From assembly GCF_020740795.1 (NCBI RefSeq), contig NC_067304.1:6562056-6626055 (forward strand): a stretch of 64,000 nucleotides of DNA. Reading direction: 5' to 3'. Shown here piece after piece: positions 1-10,763 of the stretch. Positions within the stretch are counted from its first letter, which is position 1; each line of letters opens with the position of its first letter. Both the position numbers and the translations under genes were made by a program. This DNA comes from Apus apus. Taxonomy: Eukaryota; Chordata; Aves; Apodiformes; Apodidae. The notes beneath the pieces were generated by a model. The model ran no database searches. It had not been told where the DNA came from and saw only the letters and a list, made by a program, of their open reading frames with translations.

Positions 1-802
1 GGAGTGTGGGTGAGGTTTCTTGAGGTAAATAATTTGTTTCTGTACTAGAGGGTGGGAGAAGCACAGTTATAGCCACACTCTTGCTTTGTACTCCATCATA
101 CCTGTCTTCTGCTCAGTCTTTCTTGCCTCTCAGGTAAGAGAGCAACACCAGAATCCAGCTGTTGAGTTAGAGTAGCACTGAAGGCACTCAACTGTGTGAG
201 GAGGTTCTTTTGTTCTTTACCTTCATTCTCTAGATCTCACAAAGGCCTGACCAGGAGCTTAAGACTGGACCTTGTCTCTCAAACAAGCAATTAGCACCTG
301 ACTTCCCTTGAAACTTTCAGAGATCAGTTTCACTTCAATTCATGTCAGTCTTCTTATCTTTGAGTCAAGCTGCAATAGAAGAGAGGAAGTGTTCCACATC
401 CTGTTCATGTCTGGCACAGGGACAAGTTAGGTTTTCTTGTGCTAAAATGGAGCAGCCCTGCTGCTGCCCTCACTGAGGTGCAGAGGAATAGATGTGAGGA
501 GTTCAAGGGCTGAGTCACTCTTAGCACCTGCCTGCACTCAAACGGCTGTGTCCTGTGCCCCAGGTGTGGTAGTTTGATCCCATTGTAGAGGAAAAGTATA
601 ACCTTTATGTCAGTGGAACTGCAGTAACACTTCTCAAATTTATGAGGGCTCCAGAGTGCTGGGGAGGGAGGATCTGCAGAAGTGCAGCTGGGTGGATCTG
701 TTGATCCAGAGTCTCTCTGATGGACCCTTCCTCACTCGCCTCCTATTTGCTGCACTTTTCCCTCAGATAGCCACTAACCTTATTTACTTCTTCTCCCCGC
801 AG
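1..802 (+). other. HIPK1: HIPK1 intron (3' part)
   Basis: This is non-coding sequence upstream of the last HIPK1 coding exon. It ends in a pyrimidine-rich tract and a CCCCGCAG acceptor at 801-802. I saw no second coding exon in it. An open frame from 656 runs through the acceptor, but its first 49 codons are intronic. Confidence 0.7.
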
Positions 803-1288
803 AACCAGCAAACAACAGTGCTGGCCTCACAGGAGAGAAGTGGAAATGCTGTCCCACGTAGGCAGCAAGCTTATGTGGCACCTCTCACGTCAACTATTTC
901 TCAGGCTCCCTACACGTTCCAGCACAGCAGCCCAGTGCATCCCCACCTGGCAGCAGCCACGGCCAGCGCCCACCTCTCCAGTCAGCCCCACATGTACACC
1001 TATGCCCCCACCACTGCTGCCACGCTGGGCTCCACCACCTCCATTGCCCACCTCTTCTCCCCTCAGGGCTCCTCGCGGCACACCACCTACGCTGCCCACC
1101 CCAGCACACTTGTCCACCAGGTCCCCGTGAGTGTTGGTCCAAGTCTGCTGACTTCTGCAAATGTCCCGCCTGCCCAGTACCAACACCAGTTTGCTCCCCA
1201 GTCCTACATTGGTGCTTCCAGAGGATCTGCTATTTACACTGGATATCCACTGAGCCCTACAAAGATCAACCAGTACTCATACTTGTAG
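803..1288 (+). CDS. HIPK1: HIPK1, last coding exon (partial gene, C-terminal 161 residues)
   Basis: This is the 3' coding end of homeodomain-interacting protein kinase 1, a nuclear Ser/Thr kinase that phosphorylates homeodomain factors, p53 and co-repressors. The exon starts after the CCCCGCAG acceptor with [14 protein letters not shown] and ends in [12 protein letters not shown] and a TAG stop. The 161 residues are rich in Tyr, His, Ser, Thr and Ala, which matches the C-terminal Tyr/His-rich region of HIPK proteins. The kinase domain lies upstream, outside the window. HIPK paralogues share similar tails, but the downstream order OLFML3, SYT6, TRIM33 is that of the vertebrate HIPK1 locus. I infer that the exon is intact because the frame is open to the stop. 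Confidence 0.9.
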   Translation, partial: NQQTTVLASQERSGNAVPRRQQAYVAPLTSTISQAPYTFQHSSPVHPHLAAATASAHLSSQPHMYTYAPTTAATLGSTTSIAHLFSPQGSSRHTTYAAHPSTLVHQVPVSVGPSLLTSANVPPAQYQHQFAPQSYIGASRGSAIYTGYPLSPTKINQYSYL

Positions 1289-2379
1289 TTCCTAGGAAAG
1301 CACTGTCCTGCAATAGGCCTGAGGGATTGGAGAAGGGCTTCAGGTGAACCTTTACCTGGTAGCGACTGCCTGGTTTTTGTTTCTCCCTGTCTGGTTGTAT
1401 GTTCAAAAACATCTCTAATGAGTTCAGTCACTAACTGAGCAGCGTGCTTTGTTACTGGTATGAGGGTCACTAATTAAGTTTTTAAACTTTTACTTACCTT
1501 TTATAGATGCTTTTAAAAAGTTCATGGTCACATTTATTTAAAATTGTTCTGTTGTTCTAATCAAAAGAAAAGAAAGAAAATCAGTGTCTTGGAAGACAGA
1601 TCCTGATGACTTTTTTAACTTGTATAACTTAAACAAAAAGACTAGCAGATTATATTTTAGCAGCTTGCACAAATCCATGTTGCCACTAAAAATGTAATGC
1701 ACATTTATTTCATTATGTTGCTGGGGCAGTTTTAAAATCAAGTTTAATATTTTAATATTTGTTCTCTAATTTACTTTGTCTCTAACAAATTGCTGGTTCT
1801 GCAAAAGCCCTTACGTCTCCATAGATGTTACTGTCAAAGTTTTTTGTTTACTTCTCTGCTTTGTTTAAGGACTGTTAGAGGCAGCTGCGTCGCACTAGCA
1901 ACATTGTATATTCAGTAGTCCCTGTGAACCCTGAAATCTTTTCTTTTAAATTCTGTGTCTCCATAGCACAGCTGAATTTTTATTGCATTCATTGCAGATT
2001 TCTTTTAAGTTTTTCAAACTGTATTCAAGATCTCACTGTGTAACAGAGCTCAGCAGCTTTGCCAGGATGCTGTAGTCTTCAGTTGAGGATGAACAGTGCA
2101 GCATTGCTCTAAAATCTGGTTTCCGCAGCTTATTAGATGCTGGCCCTATAATGGAGCTGGATTCCTTCACAGAAGCACAGGGCTTTTCTTTGTTCTGCTT
2201 TTTTTCTTAATATTTTTCCTCACATGATTAATTTAGGAGGGAGTTGAATTTAAAATACAATGAAACATCACTGTATTGATGTGTACAGCTTTTTATACTC
2301 CTGTGAGCGTATCCTCCCGGATATGTCAACAGCTACTTTAAAGCGCTCTTAATAAGACTTGTTCATGCATGTAGGAATT

Positions 2380-2420
2380 GGGGGGGGGGGGGAGAAAAAG
2401 GAAAAAAAGGAAAAAAAAAA
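2380..2420 (+). repeat. G13 homopolymer plus purine (GA/A-rich) tract
   Basis: Thirteen consecutive G residues (2380-2392) are followed by an A/G-only run broken only at its end. It is a simple repeat inside the HIPK1 3' UTR and its length is probably polymorphic. Confidence 0.9.
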
Positions 2421-5362
2421 TCCAGATTTTAAAGTTTATTACTGAATTTAAAACTATTTTAGAAGTTTTGTATTGGTGGTGTTTTAATATTTTACATAAA
2501 ATGAAATATGTACATATTGATTAGAAAAATATAACAAGCAAAACTTCCTGCTAACCCCAAATGTTCTGTCTTTGTAATCAAAATGTGTAGTGATTATACT
2601 TGAACTCTGTACTTAGTGTTTGTCTAATTCTTAAACGTTCCTGGGGATGGCGTTGCTGTATCCTTTGTATTTAAACCAAAATGAATTGATTCATGTTGGA
2701 ATGTATGTGATATAATGCAATGGTTAGAGCTCATCACTGTAGCACTGAGAGGAGTAGAGCTTCATGAGAGGAAAGGATACCTTCTGATTTGTTTTGCACA
2801 GGTATGTGTGATGAAGAGTTGTTTGGTGTGTCCCCTTATTGTAGTGCCTTAAATGATGATGTAGTGTGACTAGAGTTTACAGTGAGCTTGCCTTATGAGG
2901 GACCAGCAAGCCCCCGTCGAATTGAAGCAATTCACTAAGCTTATCACAGCAAGAACAGCAGTTTGTTGCATAGGTGCATTGTTCTCAGTTTAATGCTATC
3001 ATAAAAAGCTACGTTTTTGTTTGGAGTGAAGCGATGTTTCCTTAAAGCTTTTCCTTGAAGTGGCACATGTACTGTTAGATGTCTGTCAGTGCATTTCAGA
3101 TAAGGTAGTGCTGGGAATGCATTGGAATGTTTAGTCTAATATTGCAGAAGTGATTAAATATGTGCAATCACTTTTTATTAGATTAGTATGGCGTTACCTT
3201 TCCCCACGTTGATAGCAGACATTTCTTGTAAAATATTGCTAGCTTGGTGATAGATTATTTATACCAAAGAGAGCCTGCTGTAAAGCACATAATACCATTA
3301 AAAAGTTCTATAATGCTACTGCTAAAGTGGAGTTGTTGGGAAGGTTTGTCAGCTGTAGCCCTAGTTAGTGTTCAGAGGAAATTCTCATCATCAGTGCAGT
3401 TTTTAAACTACACTTTGTTTTCTAGAGTCCCTTGTGATAAGAATTCTCATCTTCATTACATAGATTAAGTTTCTTGTCCAAATGGATTACAGACTGGCTT
3501 GAGTGGTTGTAACACTGCAGCAATAAGAGGTTTTGGTAACCTTGAATCCCAGTTTATGTTCCGTCCCAGTGGAAAAGTGGCCAGTTGTCTGACCAGTATG
3601 TGACAAGAAGTGCAAAAGTCATTTCTGAAATTCCGCTTTATTGATGGAAGAACGTCTGGACTCACCTGAAGTTGGTGAACTGTTAAAGGTTTGGCATCTA
3701 TTTTGATAGAGGGATCAAGGACTTTGGAACTGGACGGTAGCATTAGCGATGTTGTTTGGTGTGTTTTGGTCAGAGCACTTCTGTAAGTGTGCAGGTACCA
3801 CCCCCTCGTGTTCCACATCACGGTGTCACAATGCTCCTTGTTGCTGTAGGCACTTTCTTTTTCCATACTACATTGCTGTGTTCAGTGCTTGCCTCGAGAT
3901 GCCTTGTGGGTACACAGTGGTGCCTTTCCATCAAAAGGCAAGACAAGCTCCAATTCCCATGTTTCAGGAAAACGTTATGTCCTGTTTCACAAATAGTAGA
4001 GTGTTTTCCATGAAGTCCTAATAGGAAAAAAAGACTTCTAGCAAAATCTGCTAAGTTTAAGAAGAGCTTGCCCACTTCCCCCCAAAAAAAGTTGATTAAA
4101 ATGACCATTCATCTTTAGAGTCCTTATTATGTAATTAAACCCAATCAAAATGTTCACAAAGCATGGCGTCATCTTTTCCGTTGTCCCAACTTTCCAAAAA
4201 TATCGGATCAAAAAGGACAAGATAGAAATGGCATAGGTAGAATGAAATGTACTCCATTTAAAACATGTTGATTACCCTGAAATTCCTCTGTGATACACAG
4301 CATAAACCAAGCAAACAAAATGCCCACCCAGTAGGGCCAGGTTCTCATCTTGGCTCTGGCCTCCCCGATGTGGCAGGTCCCAGTCTGGCCCCGGGACCTT
4401 GCAGCCCAATCCAAGTGTATCGTAGTCTGCTCTAAGGAGATACCTCCCTTCTTCCCTTGCACATCCAGCCTTCAAATTACATTAAAGAATTTATTATCCT
4501 CGTCGTCAGAGCCACCACACATATTTTGTAAAGAAATGTGCTGTCTCTGAACAGAAATTTGAGTCCTCTTTAATTTTTTTAAAACTAGTTTGGGATTCAC
4601 CTTCTGAATACTTGGTAACTGTGGTCCCATCTAGACTTGTCTGTGTGGTTCTTGAGCTGTTCCATCAGTTGTTCTGTGACCTGGCCTGCATTAGCAGCTG
4701 TGACAGCCACTGCAGAGGCAACTCCTGAGGCTTTCCTGCTTCGCACCTAGCTGATGTGATGCAGTAATTTACCTCTGACTTGCAATTTCTTTTAGTACAT
4801 GAACCTAAATTGCTTCTAAATGACAGGATTGGCACAGCCCTGCTTTCTTTTTTATTTAAACTTCTGAATGGTGCCGCATGTCCACATGGTTGTTTGTTGC
4901 TAAACTTTATATAATGTGTGATTTCAGATTCAGCTTGAAATATATCTATCTCACTACATGTAGCAGTACATTATATGTAATGTTAGTATTTCTGCTTGAA
5001 TCCTTGATATTGCAATGGAATTCCTACTTTATTAAATGTATTTGATATGCTAGTTACTGTGTAAAATTTAACTTTCTTTTATGGTTGTGCTCTTCCTTTT
5101 TACAAGCCGCTAGATACAGGTAGTTTCTGACAATTACTGATCTATGTTTGTATTGCTGATGTACTTAGGGGGTATGTAAAAATCATTTTAACGAAAGAAA
5201 TAGATATTTAAAAATTTAATACTAACTATATGGGAAAAGGGTCCATTGTGAAAACATAGTTTATCTTTGGATTCAATGTTTGTCTTTGGTTTTACAAAGT
5301 AGCTTGTATTTTAAGTATTTTCTACATAATATGGTAAAAATGTAGAACAATTGAAATGCATC

Positions 5363-5368
5363 AATAAA
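5363..5368 (+). terminator. HIPK1: Probable HIPK1 polyadenylation signal (AATAAA)
   Basis: A canonical AATAAA lies within ATCAATAAAAAGGG. T-rich sequence follows, and then an abrupt change to GC-rich OLFML3 promoter sequence. It is the last canonical signal before the next gene. Confidence 0.7.
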
Positions 5369-5419
5369 AAGGGTTAATTTTCTGTACTCTATCATTGGGT
5401 CACTTGATCTGTTAAAGGG

Positions 5420-6067
5420 GGTGGAAAGGAGTTTGTTGGGGCACGTCTGGGGTGAAATACCGACACCGGTGTTTCACCGCTCGCTGCTGACGGGGGGCAG
5501 CTGTGCGGGATGGGGGGGGGGGGTGCGGGGTGTGTGTGTGCGCGGGGCGGTATGTGCGGGGTGTGTGTGTGCGGGGTGTGCGGGCCGCGGGAGCACTAGG
5601 GGGCAGCCTCGGCGCGGGCAGGGCGGCAGGAGCTGCGCGGTGCCCCCGGCGCGGGGCTGGTGGGCGCGGGGCTGCCCCGGCTCGGACACGCGGCGGGGGC
5701 CGGGGCAGGTTGGCCCCTGCCCGCAGTGTCGGAGGCTCCGGGTCCCACGGGCTGTCCCCATGCTGCCCCACGGGCTGTCCCCGCACCAGAGGACGTGTCC
5801 CCCCCTCGTCACCCCCTCACTGCACGGGGCGGTTGCACCGCGCCCCGCTCCGCACCCCAGGCCCTGCCCGCCCCGCATCTGGCTGCGCAGGCACCGAGCG
5901 GGGCCGTGTGGGCCCCCGCCGGGCAGCGAAGGGGTTAAGGCGCCTGGGGCTGGTCTGCGGGGAAGGAAGGAGCAGCCTCTCCCCCCTTCCACATCTGGAT
6001 TCAATAAGGCTTCCAGAGGCCGGAGCATTCCTGAGCACTGAGGTGGAGGCTGCTCTCTCTGACGGCC
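5420..6067 (+). promoter_or_regulatory. OLFML3: CpG-rich promoter / 5' UTR region of OLFML3
   Basis: GC content and CpG density rise abruptly after the HIPK1 poly(A) signal and stay high through the OLFML3 first exon. No clear TATA box was seen; an AT-rich TTCAATAAGG lies about 65 bp before the ATG. The transcription start is not determinable by eye. The extent given is the compositional block, so the call is an inference from CpG density and position. Confidence 0.6.
5512..5590 (+). repeat. G12 run and GTGCGGGG/(TG)n simple repeat
   Basis: Twelve G residues (5512-5523) are followed by alternating blocks of TGTGTGTG and GCGGGG, repeated about three times. It is G-rich low-complexity DNA in the OLFML3 promoter region with potential to form quadruplex structures. 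Confidence 0.85.
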
Positions 6068-6175
6068 ATGGGGCCCCGGCGCTGCCTTCTCCTCCTGCCG
6101 CTCCTCGCCGCGCTGCTCCGCGCCCAGCAGCAGCAGTTCATGGAATACATGGAGCGGCGCCTCGCCCTCCTGGAG
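6068..6175 (+). CDS. OLFML3: OLFML3 exon 1 (coding part)
   Basis: It encodes residues 1-36: the signal peptide, a QQQQ run and the start of the coiled coil (FMEYMERRLALLE). It ends in phase 0 at a GAG|GTAGGG donor. The 5' UTR boundary is not resolved. Confidence 0.93.
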
Positions 6176-7746
6176 GTAGGGACCAGCTCGGCCCCGAGGG
6201 GCTCCCAGGCCCTTCCTCGCTGGCGGGGTTCGGAGCCGGCCTGGGGCGGCGAGGAGCTGGTGCGGGGGGCCCAAGGCCCCCGCCTGGCCAAGAGAGGAGC
6301 CGTGGGACGGGGGGATGGTGGGAGCAGGGGCAGCGCGGATCGGGGGCAGCGCGGATCGGGGGCAGCGTGGGTCTGGGGGCAGTGTGGGGGCAGAAGCGTG
6401 GCAGGATGGGACCCAGGGACACGCCATCAGGGCTGCTCTGCCGTGTGGTCCCAGGAACTCCCACAGCCACGCACGGGCAGAGGGGCAACTGCCATGGATG
6501 GGCTGTGAAGGGTGGAGACCCCTGTGTCCCCTTGTCTGCCCCAGGAGAGGATCTCACAGTGGCATGACCAGAGCAGCCGCTACTCGACGGAGCTGCGGGA
6601 CTTCAAGAACCAGGTGCTGGGGATGCTTGAGACGGCGGAGAAGGAGCGGGAGGCGATTCGGGCAGAGGCAGAGAGCGCAGCGGTGCGCCTGGACCGCCTG
6701 GAGCGTGAGGTGGACTACCTGGAGACACAGAACCCCGCGCCACCCTGCGTGGAGGTGGACGAGACGCTGATGGAGAAGCAGGTGGCCACAGCCAAGCAGA
6801 GGAAGAATGAGAAGTACACCAAGCTGACAGGTGAGGGCTGCCCTGGGGTATGGTCCTGCATGCAGGGTCACCCTGGGCCTTCCCACATGCTGTGGGGCTG
6901 GAGCCACCCCTGCTGCAGGGCCCGGTGATTTCAGGCTTTCACAGCTGTCCCACTCTTGCAGACTGCAGCGACACCATCGCCAGCATCAGAGCCATGAAGA
7001 TCCAGAAGCGTTTTGGCAGCACCTCCGGGCTCTGGACCAAGGATGCTGCAGGGAACTCCGAGAAGATCTATGTCTTTGACGGCACTTCCAACGACACAGT
7101 GTACGTCTTCCCCCGCCTGCGGGAGTTCACCCTCTTCTCTGCCACCCGCAAGGCCGCCCGCATCAAGCTGCCCTACCCCTGGGTGGGCACTGGGCACCTT
7201 GTCTATGACGGGCATCTATACTACATCCGCCAGCAGGGCTCCTTCCAGGTGATCAAGTTCAGCCTTGCCAACAAGACAGTAGTGGACAGCTCGGTGTTCC
7301 CAGCTGAGGAGCAGATCCCTGTCTTCGGACTCTCCCCCTTCACCTATATTGAGGTGGCAGCAGATGAGGAGGGGCTCTGGGCCATCTACGCCACCAAGGA
7401 GGATGAGAAGAACATTTGCCTGGCAAAGCTAGACCCCACCTCACTGGACATTGAGCAGATGTGGGACACGCCGTGCCCACGGGAGAATGCTGAGGGTGCC
7501 TTTGTGGTGTGTGGGGCCCTGCATGTGGTCTACAACACACGCCTGCCCAGCCGCTCCCGGGTGCAGTGCGTCTTTGACGTCAGCGGCACGTTGGCCCCCG
7601 AGGACGCCTCCCTCCTCTACTTCCCCAAGCGCTATGGGTCCCACTCCAGCATGAAGTACAGCCCCCGGGAGAGGCAGATCTATGCCTGGGATGATGGATA
7701 CCAGATCATCTACCGCATGGAGATGAAGAAGAAGCTGGAGGTGTGA
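6068..7746 (+). CDS. OLFML3: OLFML3, olfactomedin-like 3 (complete, 3 exons)
   Basis: OLFML3 is a secreted extracellular-matrix glycoprotein; its family members act in matrix organisation, angiogenesis and dorsoventral patterning through BMP/chordin. Joining 6068-6175, 6545-6830 and 6962-7746 gives about 392 residues, against roughly 406 in mammals. Residues 1-19 form a signal peptide (MGPRRCLLLLPLLAALLRA). A charged heptad-like coiled coil follows, ending with the family motif LEREVDYLETQNP. From residue 132 (DCSDTIASI) to the C terminus is the olfactomedin beta-propeller, with LWTKD, PWVGTGHLVYDGHLYY, VDSSVFPAE, DEEGLWA, WDTPCPRENAE and YAWDDGYQI. Sequons NDT and NKT are visible. The start was chosen because it begins the signal peptide. 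All three junctions keep frame. It lies close behind HIPK1 on the same strand, as in other vertebrates. Confidence 0.95.
6176..6544 (+). other. OLFML3: OLFML3 intron 1 with G-rich minisatellite
   Basis: A 369-nt GC-rich intron runs from GTAGGG to CTGCCCCAG. Around 6329-6403 it carries about four imperfect copies of a 16-nt unit, GGCAGCGCGGATCGGG. Frames stay open across it only because of the high GC content. Confidence 0.85.
6329..6403 (+). repeat. Minisatellite, ~16-nt unit, ~4 copies
   Basis: Tandem units of GGCAGCGCGGATCGGG degrade into GGCAGCGTGGGTCTGG and GGCAGTGTGGG. Each carries a G4-G5 run. It is a short tandem repeat inside OLFML3 intron 1. Confidence 0.75.
6545..6830 (+). CDS. OLFML3: OLFML3 exon 2
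   Basis: It encodes residues 37-131 plus one base of codon 132: most of the coiled coil, from ERISQWHDQSSRY through REVDYLETQNP to NEKYTKLT. The junctions are CCAG|GAG and ACAG|GTGAGG. Confidence 0.93.
6962..7746 (+). CDS. OLFML3: OLFML3 exon 3 (olfactomedin domain and stop)
   Basis: It starts after TCTTGCAG and completes the Asp codon of DCSDTIAS. It encodes the whole olfactomedin domain and ends MEMKKKLEV and TGA at 7744-7746. The preceding intron is only 131 nt. Confidence 0.95.
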
Positions 7747-8010
7747 GGGGCCATGGCAGGACATCCCCACATGCTGCCCCCCTGCCCAGGCAAGCACAGC
7801 TCTGCCCATCCCACTCCACGGGCACAGCCAGCCCTGGCACGGGACAGCATCTCTGCCCCATCACTGTGAAATGATTAAATGCTGGACCCCAGCCGCCCTT
7901 TACCCACTAGCACCAGGCATCCCTGCCCAGGACCACCCTGCAGAAACCTGGACTAACTTAACAAAATTTTATTCTCTGTGATACAATGAATAAATACTAT
8001 GCAGTGAGCT
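7747..8010 (+). other. OLFML3: OLFML3 3' UTR
   Basis: This is short non-coding sequence after the stop, with ATTAAA at 7874-7879 and AATAAA at 7989-7994. Either could direct cleavage; the second is canonical. The end coordinate assumes the distal signal. Confidence 0.65.
7989..7994 (+). terminator. OLFML3: OLFML3 distal polyadenylation signal (AATAAA)
   Basis: A canonical AATAAA lies within ATGAATAAATACT, 243 nt after the stop codon. A weaker ATTAAA is present at 7874-7879. Confidence 0.65.
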
Positions 8011-8145
8011 GCAGCCACCTGCTTGGGGGGAGCATGGGGGGCTGGGGCCAGGCTGCCAGAGCCAGGAGCTCCACAGTGTCCCGGAGTGACCCCTAACAGA
8101 CTTCCCAAGGGTGGGGGGTCCATGCAGGGCTGGGCAGAGCAGCAG

Positions 8146-8290
8146 ATGGCTCCTTGGGCTGGGGGTCTGGGCAGGGGGACTGGGTTGGGGGATTGGGCTG
8201 GGGCTTCAGGCAGGAATTTATGTGAGGCTTCAGACGGGGGTTTTGGCTGAGATTTTAGGCAGGGATTTAAGTTGGGGCTTGGGACAGGTT
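8146..8290 (+). repeat. G-rich imperfect tandem repeat
   Basis: Repeated short units of the type CTGGGCAGGGG, ATTGGGCTGGGG and TTTAGGCAGGGATTT alternate G3-G5 runs with short spacers. It is degenerate low-complexity DNA just past OLFML3. Confidence 0.5.
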
Positions 8291-9163
8291 TCTGCTGTAG
8301 CAAGGAGACCTCTGAGCCCAGTCAGGGCCAACCTGTTTTGCATGTACAAAACTGTGAGTAAAGTGCAAAATCTCTTAATCTGAGAAGACAACTGGAGATT
8401 TTCCTCGCAGGCTGTGGAGGCGTCTGAGCCAGCAAGCACCAGATGTTGTGATTTTCTGAGTTCAATTCTAATGAAGCAGAGTTGTCTTCCCCCCTGCAGC
8501 CACAGAATGGCCACAAACCCTTCCCACAAGGCCCAGGGTCCCTTTTCCTGTCCCTGTTTCACTGGTGCTAGGTCCCTGCATGGCCCTGCAGCCACAACAC
8601 CCAGAGAAGGGGCAAGACAGGGTGGGCTCTGGGACCCCTTGGTGTGGCAGCTGTGGTGCTGCCAGGGCTGGGGCCACAGCAGGCAGCTGTGGCACCACAC
8701 CATGTCCTTCCAGTCCCCACCGTGTCACCCACTGGTGACCGTCCCACACTGCCGCTTGCACCACACCCTTGGAGGGTGCAAGTTTTGCCCCATTTCTGGC
8801 CAGACATGCCATGGACTCCCCAGAAACCTGGATTTGCTGTGGTCCATTCCTGTCACAGTGTCCTGAGAGCACAGAGGATGAATTATGAGGTGTCAACATG
8901 TTGTTAAACATCCTTTTTTTCCCATCAGATCAATTCTGGGGACAAACACTGCACAAGTGACACCATGAGTAGGTCTGGCCAGATGAGGGTTGCATCCTGT
9001 CCCCAGGGAGGTGTCAGCCCTGAGGGGAGGTCCCTGCCAAGCACTGGGGGGGCTCCAGGGCTGCCTGCCCTTGCCCCCCACAGTGACACAAAGCCAGGCT
9101 TTTGGTGTCCCCTGCACCCACCTGGAAACAGGCTATTCTGCAACATGGAGGGGGTTTAATATT

Positions 9164-9232
9164 ATCATAGAATCATAGAATCATTTTGGTTGGAAAAGAC
9201 CTTTAAGATCATCAAGTCCAACCACAACTTGT
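9164..9232 (-). mobile_element. CR1 LINE 3'-end fragment
   Basis: The plus strand reads TCATAGAATCATAGAATC, then TTGGTTGGAAAAGACC, TTTAAGATCATCAAGTCCAACC. This is the reverse complement of the CR1 3' terminus with its ATTCTATG tandem tail. Only about 70 bp are recognisable, so it is a heavily 5'-truncated, inactive insertion on the minus strand. CR1 is the dominant non-LTR retrotransposon of birds. Confidence 0.92.
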
Positions 9233-10400
9233 TCCTAGTTCATCTGCATTATAATTAAAATATCTTATGATTGCATAAGAAAAATGTTTAAATACACACT
9301 TTGAATGACTGTAATTGGATGGTGCTGAAAGTTCAACATGCAGTGCAAGTCAAGCAGAGAAATTATCCAAGTGTGAAGAACTATGTGAACTGTCAAGTTA
9401 ATTTAAAGCCCTTTTCAAGATCAATAACTACGGTAACAGAAATATAATTTTCAGAAACTGCACACTTGTAAATAACTACATCAATGATTTCTCTAGCTTG
9501 AATTAAAATTGATGTTGCAGTAACGATTCTTCACCAGAATCCATCTCCTAACCTGAAACAAGTCCTCAAAACCTGACACTCACTGCCCTGAGACACAGGC
9601 ACTCGACCTGAGTAGGATGGGGCTCAGCCTTGGGCAGCAGCTCCCAGAGTCCCGCTGGTGAGAAGCATCCTGTGTTTGTCAAGTATTTTAATCTCTTAGG
9701 AAAATATTCATTAGGCTTTTCCTTGCCATGGCAGGAAGGGCACGAAGCCCTCATCACTGCATGGCTCGGGGTCCCCCTGGGGAGCATAAGTGAATGCTGA
9801 GTTGCCCAAAACAACTTGCACGTTCTCTCTGGAAGAGTCGAGACCCTGTGCTGGATTCTCTGACAGAAAAACAGCCAGAAATAGGAGGAAACCGGCTTTC
9901 TCTACATGGGCTGCCCAGGAGGTGCAGCCCCCACCTCAGGGTCAGCCCTGGATCACAACCCTGCAAGCCGTGGTGGGGGTTTCTTGCTGCACCCCTGAAT
10001 GCTGCCGCCTGCCCAGGGTGACTGTGGCTGCCCCTGCTGATGGGAACAGGTCCCGTGGGCTGGGCTGCTGAACCGGGGCACGAAGGGACCCCTGGGAACA
10101 TCGCCCTTTGGGACACGTCTGGTAAGACATGAAATCACATGGTGGACGGGGGGATCTGCTGCCCACCCATCGCCAGCAGTAACCACGTGTTGTGTGGAAT
10201 TGGTTTTGTACAAGCGCTTTGGAAATGAGAAGGAAAATGGAAAAACAACCACAGTGCCTGATCAGCTCATAAAGCGCAGCACTTATCTAGCACTTCACAT
10301 CTTCAAAGTACTTGAAGAAACATCAACTAATTAATCCCCTAAATAACCCCCATAAAGCAGGACGTTTTCTTCATCTGCTGACAAACACTTAGACAAAAAT

Positions 10401-10763
10401 CGTGTTTGATCATTAGGAGGGGTTCAACTCCAAGCCGGCTGCAGGTGACGAGGGCACAGAGCTCCTCGCCGTGCTCCCCAAGCCCCCCGGGGCCGCAGGG
10501 GCAGCTGGACCCGGGCAGAACAGCGGACACGGGAGCGCGGGTGCTCGTCCCCGCGCTGCCGCCCCACGGTGGGGTCAGTCCTGCTCAGCACCTTCTCGTC
10601 CCGTTGGGAATGAGTCTCTGCCGTCATCCAGCTTGACAGACAAGTGTGCAGGGAGGACCCCCGGGACGGGTCTCCTGCCTGATTCCCCGCAGCGCGGAAG
10701 GGAAAAGCGGTGGAGCAGGAACCGGCGCCCCCGGCACCCCCGGCCTCTGCTGCTGGCAAACGT
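10401..10763. promoter_or_regulatory. Orphan CpG-rich cluster
   Basis: About 31 CpG dinucleotides fall within roughly 360 bp, while the flanks are AT-rich and CpG-poor. No recognised gene starts here. It could be an unannotated promoter (for example of a non-coding RNA) or a regulatory CpG island. The call rests on composition alone. Confidence 0.5.

Larger units (their letters stand above)
1289..5385 (+). other. HIPK1: HIPK1 3' UTR
   Basis: About 4.1 kb of AT-rich, CpG-poor sequence follows the HIPK1 stop without any credible coding frame. It runs to an AATAAA at 5363-5368, just before composition changes sharply to GC-rich. It contains a G13 run followed by a purine tract (2380-2420) and a Pumilio-type TGTACATA at 2509-2516. 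A very long 3' UTR is usual for HIPK genes. The exact cleavage site is inferred. Confidence 0.75.

Noticed and set aside
5474-6567. Long open frames on both strands over the OLFML3 promoter and intron 1 (up to about 350 codons)
   Set aside because: They are GC-driven: few stops occur in CpG-rich DNA. They cross the OLFML3 splice sites and encode low-complexity Gly/Arg/Pro/Ala sequence.
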